Assembly: GCA_964406375.1 (NCBI GenBank)
Contig: CAYORM010000069.1
Coordinates: forward strand, 1 to 15,167
Length of the DNA: 15,167 nt
Direction: 5' to 3'
Origin: CAYORM01 sp964406375
Lineage (GTDB): Bacteria; Pseudomonadota; Alphaproteobacteria; DSM-16000; Inquilinaceae
The position numbers were made by a program, and so were the translations under genes. The notes beneath the pieces were generated by a model that saw nothing but the letters and a program-made list of their open reading frames with translations, made no database searches and was not told the DNA's origin. Of the stretch, positions 1 to 5,808 are shown piece by piece (position 1 is the stretch's first letter; each line of letters begins with the position of its first letter).

Positions 1-861
1 GTCGCGGCGAGCTTCTCGACGACGCTCGACCTCTACGAACAGAACCGCGACACGCTGTCGAGCCAGTTCTGGTCGCCCTTCATCGGCTTCGTGCCGCTGA
101 CCCTGCAGTTCATCGGCTTTACGGCGCTCTACCAGCTCATCCCCAACCGGCCGGTGCGGCTGCTCGACAGCATCGTCGGCGGTGCCGTGGCGGCGATCCT
201 CTTCGAGGCGTCCAAGCGGCTCTTCGCCCTCTATCTGCAGATCGCGCCGATCTACGAGACGATCTATGGCGCGCTGTCGACCATCCCGATCTTCCTGTTC
301 TGGGTCTATCTCGCCTGGTCGATCGTGCTGTTCGGCGCCTATGTCGCGGCGGCGCTGCCCGACTGGCGCGCCGGGCGGCTGATCGGCGGCCATCTCGACG
401 AGCTTCTCGCCGGCCCACGGCTGACAATCGCCATGGCGATCCTGGCCGAGCTGCACGCCGCCTCGAAGCTCGGCGTCGGCCTGTCGCGCAGCAGCCTCGC
501 CAACCATCTGCCGGTCGGCAGCGCAACGCTCGACGGAATGCTGCACCAACTCCGGCGGGCACGCTTCGTCGAGCGCTCGGCGGCGGACACTTGGCTGCTT
601 GCCCGGGATCTGACCAGCGTCACCGTGCTCGACCTGATGCGCGGGCTGGGTATGGGGATCCGGGGGCCCGTTGGCGGCATCGCCGGCATAGAGGGGGTGT
701 GGGTCGACCGGCTGCGGCAGGCGGTCCGGCAGACCGACATCGCCGCCGAACCGCATCTCGGCGTGACGATCGCCTCGCTGCTGCAGCCGGCGCCGCCGCG
801 CCCGTCGGGCGAGATCCACCATCTCGACCGGCGGGTCGATCCCGCGCCGGATCGCGCCTGA
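1..861 (+). CDS. BrkB/YihY family inner-membrane protein, C-terminal part (5' end outside window)
   Basis: The reading frame is open from the first base, so the N-terminus lies upstream; the GTG at 91 is internal, not a start. About 286 residues are present. The first ~120 hold hydrophobic helices typical of the YihY/BrkB (UPF0761) family, including the stretches FIGFTALYQLIPNRPV and IPIFLFWVYLAWSIVLFGAY. The family consists of about six-helix inner-membrane proteins once misnamed RNase BN; their role is unsettled. After the last helix comes a soluble tail of about 160 residues. Its part from about 138 to 200 (AILAELHAASKLGVGLSR, then SSLANHLPVGSATLDGMLHQLRRARFV, shown here in two pieces) looks like a winged helix-turn-helix, followed by an Arg/Pro-rich end. 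The gene converges on the lipoprotein gene, with a strong hairpin between them. The family is fairly sure; the function is unknown. Confidence 0.85.
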   Translation, partial: VAASFSTTLDLYEQNRDTLSSQFWSPFIGFVPLTLQFIGFTALYQLIPNRPVRLLDSIVGGAVAAILFEASKRLFALYLQIAPIYETIYGALSTIPIFLFWVYLAWSIVLFGAYVAAALPDWRAGRLIGGHLDELLAGPRLTIAMAILAELHAASKLGVGLSRSSLANHLPVGSATLDGMLHQLRRARFVERSAADTWLLARDLTSVTVLDLMRGLGMGIRGPVGGIAGIEGVWVDRLRQAVRQTDIAAEPHLGVTIASLLQPAPPRPSGEIHHLDRRVDPAPDRA

Positions 862-878
862 GGCCGCGCAGGCCGGGT

Positions 879-915
879 GCTACGGCCGGATCGCGCAGGC
901 GATGCCGGCCGTAGC
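879..915. terminator. Long GC-rich hairpin between convergent genes (putative bidirectional terminator)
   Basis: The arms GCTACGGCCGG (879-889) and CCGGCCGTAGC (905-915) are perfectly complementary over 11 bp. Inside them ATCGC (890-894) pairs with GCGAT (899-903) around a GCAG loop, with one bulged G at 904. It lies 17 nt after the brkB-like stop and 20 nt beyond the lipoprotein stop. No T-tract follows on either strand, so it is not a classical intrinsic terminator. It may end or protect both transcripts. Confidence 0.6.
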
Positions 916-935
916 GGTATCGACAGGAAACGTCG

Positions 936-1412
936 TCAGACGATCGACCAGGTGCCGTTGGCGTTGCGGCAGGCCGTGCCGGTGCCGGTCTGCGCGGTAC
1001 CCTGCACGTAGATCGTCTGGGTGAATTCGCGGCAGTCGCGACCGCCGGCGGAATAGGTGCGGGTCGGCGTGACCGTGCCGTAATTGCCGGTCTGCGGATT
1101 GCTCCACTGCACCGTCTGACCCGTCGGATAGCTCTCGAACGCCTGCTGATAGGCCTGGGCGGCATAGGCCTGGTCGGCGCGATCGAGCGACGCGCCGATC
1201 TCGCTGCCGATCAGGGCACCGGCCAACGTACCGATGCCGACGGCAAGGAGCTGCCCGTCACCGGCACCGAACTGCGAGCCGATCAGGCCGCCGGCGACGG
1301 CGCCGCCGAGGCCGCCGATCGTCTGCTTCGGCCCCGTCGAGTTGCAGCCGGCAAGCGCGAGGGCGGCGGCGGCCATCGCGGCGATCATCGTGGTCTTGCG
1401 CATCGTCATCAT
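936..1412 (-). CDS. Glycine-zipper outer-membrane lipoprotein (17 kDa surface antigen-like)
   Basis: The protein has 158 residues. A signal peptide with a hydrophobic core ends in the lipobox LAGC with Cys23; the +2 residue is Asn rather than Asp, which fits outer-membrane sorting. Residues about 33-72 form a glycine-zipper 2TM-type segment (GGLGGAVAGGLIGSQFGAG, then GIGTLAGALIGSEIG). After a Gln/Ala-rich linker comes a domain of about 60 residues with two Cys (RDCREF and TACRN), probably a disulphide in the periplasm. This architecture matches the Rickettsia 17 kDa antigen/RT0821-like family, whose role is structural or unknown. Three ATGs cluster at the start (1412, 1409, 1403); AAGGGA about 8 nt upstream of the first supports 1412. 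It is transcribed away from pdxH out of a shared 217-bp region. Confidence 0.85.
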   Translation of the reverse strand: MMTMRKTTMIAAMAAAALALAGCNSTGPKQTIGGLGGAVAGGLIGSQFGAGDGQLLAVGIGTLAGALIGSEIGASLDRADQAYAAQAYQQAFESYPTGQTVQWSNPQTGNYGTVTPTRTYSAGGRDCREFTQTIYVQGTAQTGTGTACRNANGTWSIV

Positions 1413-1553
1413 CGTCCGATCCCTTCTGTGCTCGGGTCCGCCCCCTGCGCGAGCGGCCGGGCGACACCTTTCGGCAAATCCGAAGCGCCCACCGTCTCAA
1501 ACGCCAGTCCGCGGACGCGGCTCCATCGCTACGCGCTGTACTCTAGGGGCCGA

Positions 1554-1582
1554 TTGAGACACAAACGAGGCCGCCCGCATAT
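1554..1582 (+). promoter_or_regulatory. Possible promoter for pdxH
   Basis: TTGAGA (1554-1559) and GCATAT (1577-1582) are separated by 17 nt and would start transcription near 1589. A hairpin, CCGGCG-GCG-CGCCGG (1587-1601), sits right at that point and would form the very 5' end of the mRNA. The -10 match is weak, so this is a tentative call by inspection only. Confidence 0.3.
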
Positions 1583-1629
1583 CCGTCCGGCGGCGCGCCG
1601 GCAGCGGCCCACTGAAGGTCAAGGTCTTG

Positions 1630-2283
1630 ATGTCAATCGCCTCAGACGCGGCGGGAGGTCAGCCGCTCGACGCAACCGCGGATCCTTTTGCCCTGTTTTC
1701 GTCGTGGTTTGCCGAGGCCGTCGCGGCCGAGCTCAACGACCCCAACGCCATGGCGCTGGCGACTGCGACGCCGGAGGGCCGTCCGTCGCTGCGCATGGTG
1801 CTGCTCAAGGGGCTCGACCCCGAAGGCGCCGCGCCGCGCGGCTTCGTCTTCTATACCAATCTCGAGAGCCGAAAGGGCGGGGAGCTGGCCGCCAATCCCC
1901 AGGCCGCACTCTGCTTCCACTGGAAGAGCCTGCGGCGACAGGTACGCATCGAGGGACCGGTCCGACCGGTCACGCCTGCCGAGGCCGACGCCTATTTCGC
2001 CAGCCGGCCACGCGGCAGCCGCATCGGTGCCTGGGCGTCGGCGCAGTCGCGGCCGCTCGCCGACCGGGCCACGCTCGAGGCCGCCGTGGCCGCGGCGGAA
2101 CAGCGCTACGGGACCAGTGAGACCGACGGGCCCATCCCGCGCCCGCCCCACTGGTCGGGGTTCCGCCTGGTGCCCCAGGCCATGGAGTTCTGGGCTGACC
2201 GCCCCTTCCGCCTGCATGACCGGCTGCGCTTCACCCGCGCCGATCCGGCCGCACCTTGGGCGGCGACACGGCTCTGGCCGTGA
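1630..2283 (+). CDS. pdxH: Pyridoxamine/pyridoxine 5'-phosphate oxidase
   Basis: This is an FMN-dependent cytoplasmic enzyme that oxidises PNP or PMP to pyridoxal 5'-phosphate. The protein has 217 residues, the usual length (E. coli PdxH 218). Family landmarks appear in order: RMVLLKG (about 55-61), FVFYTNLESRKGGEL (FMN/phosphate region), RRQVRIEG, SRIGAWASAQSRPL, PHWSGFRLVPQAMEFW and the C-terminal RLWP. I chose ATG 1630; a TTG directly before it (1627) would add one residue. The ribosome binding site is weak (AAGGTC about 5 nt upstream). The stop is only 5 nt before the preferred ATG of the next gene, so the two are probably one operon. PLP is the cofactor of the HemA encoded convergently nearby, a link that is inference only. 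Confidence 0.95.
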   Translation: MSIASDAAGGQPLDATADPFALFSSWFAEAVAAELNDPNAMALATATPEGRPSLRMVLLKGLDPEGAAPRGFVFYTNLESRKGGELAANPQAALCFHWKSLRRQVRIEGPVRPVTPAEADAYFASRPRGSRIGAWASAQSRPLADRATLEAAVAAAEQRYGTSETDGPIPRPPHWSGFRLVPQAMEFWADRPFRLHDRLRFTRADPAAPWAATRLWP

Positions 2284-2288
2284 CCGGA

Positions 2289-3218
2289 ATGGGTGGGGCC
2301 CGCGCCCGGCTGCTGCGGCTGGCCACCGCGGCCAGCCTCTCGGTCGCGATCCTGCTGGCCCTGCTCAAGCTGGCGGCCCTTCTCGCCACCGGTTCGGCCG
2401 CGATCCTCTCCTCGATGATCGACAGCCTGACCGATATCGGCGCGAGCGCCATCGTCGCCTATTCGGTCCGGCTGTCGGCCAAACCACCGGACCGCAAGCA
2501 CCGTTACGGCCACGGTAAGGCCGAACCGCTCGGCGCCATCACCCAGGGCGGCTTCGTCGCGGGGTCGGCGGTGCTGCTGATCATCGAGGCAGGCTCGCGG
2601 CTGATGTCGCCGCAGCCGGTGACCGAGCTGGGCATCGGCATCGGCATCACCATCGCCAGCCTCGCGATCACCCTCGCCCTGTTCATCTTCCAGTGCTTCG
2701 TCGTGCACTCCACCGGCTCGACCGCGATCGACGCCGACAGCGTGAACTATGGCGGCGACCTTCTGAGCGGCGGGGCGGTGCTGGTCGCGCTCCTCCTCGT
2801 CGACCGACCCGGTTTCGGCTGGATCGACCCGGCGATGGCGATCGCCATCGCGCTGTTCCTGCTGCGCAACGCCCGGCGGATCGTGCTGCGTGCGCTCGAT
2901 TCCCTGATGGACAAGGAGCTGCCACAGGCCGATCGGGCGCGCATCGAGGCGATCGTCCGGTCCGACCCCGAGGTCGTCGACATGCACGATCTGCGCAGCC
3001 GCGCCTCGGGCGCGACCCGCTTCGTCGAGCTGCATGTCGAGCTCGAGGGCTCGATGACGCTGGATGCGGCGCATGACGTCACCGACCGGATCGAGGCGGC
3101 CCTCGCCCACGCCTTCCCGGATATCGAGGTGATCCTGCACCAGGAGCCGGCCGGCCTGGACGATGATCGCCTCGACCACCGCATCGCCGGCCGCATCGCC
3201 GGCCGCCACCGCTCCTGA
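2289..3218 (+). CDS. Cation diffusion facilitator (FieF/YiiP-like) metal efflux transporter
   Basis: The protein has 309 residues with six predicted membrane helices and a cytoplasmic C-terminal domain; the family exports divalent metals by proton antiport. TM2 carries DSLTD (D45, D49), the loop has HRYGHGKAE, and TM5 has NYGGD. In E. coli FieF site A is D45/D49/H153/D157; from ATG 2289 the same positions here read D45/D49/N153/D157, so the TM5 His is Asn. This exact numbering supports ATG 2289 over GTG 2280 (which overlaps the pdxH stop) or TTG 2256. The cytoplasmic dimer site looks kept: His at about 233, 249, 262 and 284, and Glu286 in place of FieF Asp285. The metal could be Zn, Fe, Mn or another; the changed site makes a guess unsafe. 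It is probably cotranscribed with pdxH. Confidence 0.93.
   Translation: MGGARARLLRLATAASLSVAILLALLKLAALLATGSAAILSSMIDSLTDIGASAIVAYSVRLSAKPPDRKHRYGHGKAEPLGAITQGGFVAGSAVLLIIEAGSRLMSPQPVTELGIGIGITIASLAITLALFIFQCFVVHSTGSTAIDADSVNYGGDLLSGGAVLVALLLVDRPGFGWIDPAMAIAIALFLLRNARRIVLRALDSLMDKELPQADRARIEAIVRSDPEVVDMHDLRSRASGATRFVELHVELEGSMTLDAAHDVTDRIEAALAHAFPDIEVILHQEPAGLDDDRLDHRIAGRIAGRHRS
3181..3204 (+). repeat. 12-bp perfect tandem duplication inside the CDF gene
   Basis: GCATCGCCGGCC occurs twice in direct succession near the 3' end of the transporter gene. In the reading frame it makes the protein tail read IAGRIAGR. It lies beyond the conserved cytoplasmic domain and looks like a slippage product with little functional consequence. 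Confidence 0.7.
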
Positions 3219-3234
3219 GAGGCGCCGCGCCTCT
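3218..3234. terminator. Hairpin at the CDF/hemA convergent junction
   Basis: AGAGGCG (3218-3224) pairs with CGCCTCT (3228-3234) over 7 bp around a CCG loop. It begins on the last base of the CDF stop codon and lies 21 nt beyond the hemA stop. No T-tract follows on either strand. It is a plausible end point for both transcripts. Confidence 0.45.
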
Positions 3235-3255
3235 GCCGGCCCGGCCGATGGGGCC

Positions 3256-4482
3256 TCAGGCCGCCTGGCGATGCAGGCCCAGCGCCGACCAGACCTCGCA
3301 GAGCGCGCCGACGAGATGGTCCATCGCCGCATCGTCATGCAGCGGCGTCGGGGTGATGCGGAGCCGCTCGGTGCCGCGCGGCACGGTCGGGAAGTTGATG
3401 GGCTGGATGTAGATCCGGTGCTGCTGCATCAGCCGGTCGGTCGCCGCCTTGCACAGCACCGCGTCCCCGACGAAGACCGGCACGATATGCGTGTCCGACG
3501 GCATCACCGGCAGGCCCGCCGCGGTGAGCAGCCGCTTCAGCCGCGCCGCGCGTTCCTGGTGGCGCTGGCGCTCCGTCTGGCTGCGGCGGAGATGGCGGAT
3601 GCTGGCCAGCGCGCCGGCGGCGATGGCGGGCGGCAATGCGGTGGTGAAGATGAAGCCGGGCGCATGGCTGCGCACCGCGTCGATCAGCGCCGCCGACCCG
3701 GTGATGTAGCCGCCCATCACCCCGAAGGCCTTGCCGAGCGTGCCCTCGATGACATCGAGCCGGTGGGCCACGCCATCGCGTTCCGAAATGCCGCCGCCAT
3801 GGGCGCCGTAAAGGCCGACGGCGTGCACCTCGTCGAGATAGGTCAGGGCGCCGTGGCGTTCGGCGACATCGCAGATCCGGGCGATCGGCGAGACATCGCC
3901 CTCCATCGAATAAACGCTCTCGAAGACGACGATCTTCGGTGCGGCCGGATCATCGGCCGCCATCAGCCGGGCGAGATCGTCAGGGTCGTTGTGGCGGAAG
4001 ATTCGCTTGGCTGCCCGTGAATGCCGGATGCCGGCGATGATCGAGGCGTGGTTGAGCTCATCGGAGTAGAAGATGCAGCCGGGCATCAGCCGGCCGAGCG
4101 TCGCCAGCGTCGTGTCGTTCGAGACATAGCCCGAGCTGAAGACGAGCGCGCCGTCCTTGCCGTGGAGCGCCGCCAGCTCGGCTTCGAGGGCGGCGTGATA
4201 GACATGGGTGCCGGAGATATTTCGCGTGCCGCCGGCGCCCGCGCCGCAGCGGTCGATCGCCTCGTGCATCGCCGCCAGCACCACCGGATGCTGCCCCATG
4301 CCGAGATAATCGTTGGAGCACCAGACCGTGACCTCGGCCGGCGTGCCGTCCGACTCCCGCAACCCGTGATGACGGGCCGCAGGGAAGGCGCCGGCGCAGC
4401 GCTCGAGCTCGGCGAAGACGCGATAGCGTCCATCGGCCTTCAGCTTCGCGATCGCCTCGTTGAAGATCTCGTCGTAATTCAT
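3256..4482 (-). CDS. hemA: 5-aminolevulinate synthase (glycine/Shemin pathway)
   Basis: This cytoplasmic PLP enzyme condenses glycine and succinyl-CoA to 5-aminolevulinate, the first committed step of haem synthesis in alphaproteobacteria. The protein has 409 residues, the normal length. Landmarks: WCSNDYLGMGQHP (54-66), GAGAGGTRNISGTHVYH, SDELNHASII (His145 stacking on PLP), ESVYSMEGD, YLDEVHAVGLYG (Asp217, His220) and EGTLGKAFGVMGGY, with Lys251 as the Schiff-base lysine. It resembles ALAS rather than the related KBL or BioF. The start is the ATG of MNYDEIFNEAI, matching the usual ALAS N-terminus; a further 17 in-frame codons upstream are open but unlikely to be used. It diverges from rbsK and converges on the pdxH-CDF pair. 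I saw no FNR-type TTGAT-N4-ATCAA box upstream. Confidence 0.97.
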   Translation of the reverse strand: MNYDEIFNEAIAKLKADGRYRVFAELERCAGAFPAARHHGLRESDGTPAEVTVWCSNDYLGMGQHPVVLAAMHEAIDRCGAGAGGTRNISGTHVYHAALEAELAALHGKDGALVFSSGYVSNDTTLATLGRLMPGCIFYSDELNHASIIAGIRHSRAAKRIFRHNDPDDLARLMAADDPAAPKIVVFESVYSMEGDVSPIARICDVAERHGALTYLDEVHAVGLYGAHGGGISERDGVAHRLDVIEGTLGKAFGVMGGYITGSAALIDAVRSHAPGFIFTTALPPAIAAGALASIRHLRRSQTERQRHQERAARLKRLLTAAGLPVMPSDTHIVPVFVGDAVLCKAATDRLMQQHRIYIQPINFPTVPRGTERLRITPTPLHDDAAMDHLVGALCEVWSALGLHRQAA

Positions 4483-4618
4483 CGCTCGGGTCCGGTACCG
4501 CCCGTCTGCCCCGGCCGCCTCGGCCGCGGCCATGATTGCCGGCCAGATGCCGGCGACGCCCGCCGGTAGCGGCGGACCGTCCTCTCACCCGCCCCTGTTT
4601 ACGCCTTCACAGAGCGAC

Positions 4619-4635
4619 GCGCCACGCCGTGGCGC
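4619..4635. promoter_or_regulatory. Perfect palindrome, candidate operator in the hemA/rbsK control region
   Basis: GCGCCACG and CGTGGCGC flank a single central C, giving a 17-nt perfect dyad. It lies 137 nt upstream of the hemA ATG and directly beside the TTGACC noted on the hemA strand. The size suits a dimeric repressor. In DNA this GC-rich a chance origin cannot be excluded. Confidence 0.35.
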
Positions 4636-4708
4636 AGGTCAAAACCGCGCAGCCGGCATGACGGCGTGCGCTGGTCTGCCGTCGATTCCCGACGATGGCT
4701 CCCGACAC

Positions 4709-4738
4709 GCGCGGCATGCACCGCGTTGCATGCCGCGC
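4709..4738. promoter_or_regulatory. 12-bp perfect inverted repeat upstream of rbsK
   Basis: The arms GCGCGGCATGCA (4709-4720) and TGCATGCCGCGC (4727-4738) are exactly complementary around CCGCGT. Each arm contains the self-complementary hexamer GCATGC. The dyad ends 51 nt before the rbsK start, where a repressor operator or a leader hairpin would act. No T-tract follows on either strand, so a terminator is less likely. Confidence 0.45.
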
Positions 4739-4776
4739 CGCCAGACGCCACTGTCGGCGGCTCGGGAGAGAACGCC

Positions 4777-4784
4777 AGGGAGGG
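4777..4784 (+). promoter_or_regulatory. Strong ribosome binding site that fixes the rbsK start
   Basis: AGGGAGGG ends 5 nt before the GTG at 4790. It is the best Shine-Dalgarno match near this gene and selects GTG over the upstream in-frame ATGs, which would add up to 86 residues with no ribokinase character. Confidence 0.7.
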
Positions 4785-4789
4785 CGTCG

Positions 4790-5701
4790 GTGATCCTCGA
4801 TTTCGGGTCGATCAACATGGATCTCGTGGTGCCGGTGACGACGCTGCCCCGGCCGGGCGAGACCGTGCTGTGCGAAGGCTATGTAACCAAGCCCGGCGGC
4901 AAGGGCGCAAACCAGGCGGTCGCGGCCGCCCGCGCCGGCGCCGCCGTCGCGATGGCGGGTGCGGTCGGGCGCGACGGTTTCGGCGAGGCGCTGCGGGCCA
5001 ACCTCGCCCGCGAGGGGGTGGACACCACGCTGATCGCGGAGAGCGACCGGCCCACCGGGGTCGCCTATATCTGCGTCGACCGGGCAGCGGAGAATTTCAT
5101 CGCCGTCGCCCAGGGTGCCAACCTCGCGCCACGCGCGACGCAGGTGCCGGACGACAGGCTCGGCCCGGGCACGCTGGTGCTGATGCAGATGGAGATTCCG
5201 GCCGAGGAGAACTGGGCACTGTTGCGGCGGGCCCGGGCGGCCGGGGCCCGCACGGTCCTCAACGTCGCCCCGGCGGCGGCGGTGCCCGCCACCGCCCTCG
5301 AGGATCTCGACGTGCTGATCGTCAATGCGATCGAGGCGGAGATGGTGGCGGGTCATCTCGGCCTGCCGGCCGAAGCGCCGGCCGAGGCGGCGCAGGCGAT
5401 CGCGACGCGCTGCGGCCTGACCTGCGTCGTCACGCTCGGCTCCGCCGGCGCCCTCGCCGTGCTGCCGGAGGGTGGGGTGATCACCGTCCCTGCCCTCAAG
5501 GTCGATCCGGTCGACACCACCGGTGCGGGCGACACCTTCACCGGCGTCCTCGCCGCCGGTCTCGATGCGGGACAGCCGCTCGAGCTGGCGCTGCGGCGCG
5601 CCAGCGTCGGTGCCGCCCTCGCCTGTCTCGGCCTCGGCGCGCAGGAGGCGATGCCGCGCGCCGCTGATATCGACGGCCGGCTCGACGCGCTTGCCGGCTG
5701 A
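4790..5701 (+). CDS. rbsK: Ribokinase (PfkB-family sugar kinase)
   Basis: This enzyme phosphorylates D-ribose to ribose 5-phosphate with ATP in the cytoplasm. The 303-residue length matches the family. Landmarks: GSINMD with N9 and D11, GGKGAN (36-41), MQMEIP with E135 (equivalent to the ribose-contacting Glu of E. coli RbsK), NAIE (179-182, the NxxE Mg motif), TLGSAG (215-220) and DTTGAGDTFTG with catalytic D248. This combination favours ribokinase over fructokinase or adenosine kinase, though sugar specificity in PfkB proteins is easily misjudged. The GTG start follows a strong ribosome binding site. No ribose transporter, RbsD or LacI-type regulator lies nearby, so it stands alone; the M20 gene 107 nt downstream has no obvious link to ribose. 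Confidence 0.9.
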   Translation: MILDFGSINMDLVVPVTTLPRPGETVLCEGYVTKPGGKGANQAVAAARAGAAVAMAGAVGRDGFGEALRANLAREGVDTTLIAESDRPTGVAYICVDRAAENFIAVAQGANLAPRATQVPDDRLGPGTLVLMQMEIPAEENWALLRRARAAGARTVLNVAPAAAVPATALEDLDVLIVNAIEAEMVAGHLGLPAEAPAEAAQAIATRCGLTCVVTLGSAGALAVLPEGGVITVPALKVDPVDTTGAGDTFTGVLAAGLDAGQPLELALRRASVGAALACLGLGAQEAMPRAADIDGRLDALAG

Positions 5702-5709
5702 GTGCCGCA

Positions 5710-5769
5710 CCGGCAGCCTGGCCGGGGCTGATCCGTCGGCGAGACGGGTTGCCCGGAGGGCGCTGCCGG
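5710..5769 (+). other. Nested long stem-loop between rbsK and the M20 gene
   Basis: Three pairs of arms nest inside one another: CCGGCAGC (5710-5717) with GCTGCCGG (5762-5769), CCGGG (5722-5726) with CCCGG (5752-5756), and CCGTC (5733-5737) with GACGG (5743-5747) around GGCGA. A GGAGGG sequence at 5755-5760 is partly buried in the stem. No T-tract follows. It could end rbsK mRNA, shield the downstream leader, or be incidental GC-rich pairing. Confidence 0.4.
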
Positions 5770-5808
5770 ACCACCATGAGAGGTTCAGTCAGCTCCCCGG
5801 ATATCACC

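Larger units (their letters stand above)
4483..4789. other. Divergent intergenic region between hemA and rbsK (307 bp)
   Basis: I find no convincing gene here; both flanking frames stay open but lack homology-like features. The stretch holds two perfect palindromes (listed separately) and the rbsK ribosome binding site. TTGACC on the minus strand (complement of 4637-4642) could be a -35 for hemA, but no good -10 lies 16-18 nt further on. Promoters for both genes must presumably lie here. Confidence 0.6.

Noticed and set aside
1494..1560. GTCTCAA and TTGAGAC as an inverted pair upstream of pdxH
   Set aside because: A 7-bp match with arms 53 nt apart is easily expected by chance, and one arm is better explained as the possible -35 of the pdxH promoter.
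2106..3338. A 410-codon minus-strand frame opposite the CDF transporter
   Set aside because: The plus strand encodes a complete transporter with all helices and metal motifs; the antisense product is Gln/Arg/Asp-rich and featureless.
3163..4569. Two consecutive plus-strand frames opposite hemA (to 4020 and from 4021)
   Set aside because: Both mirror the hemA coding region and carry repetitive Arg/His/Gly-rich sequence without known domains.
4532..4789. An 86-residue N-terminal extension of ribokinase from an upstream ATG
   Set aside because: The extension is Pro/Arg/Ser-rich with no kinase character, it spans both palindromes, and the strong AGGGAGGG at 4777-4784 selects the GTG at 4790.
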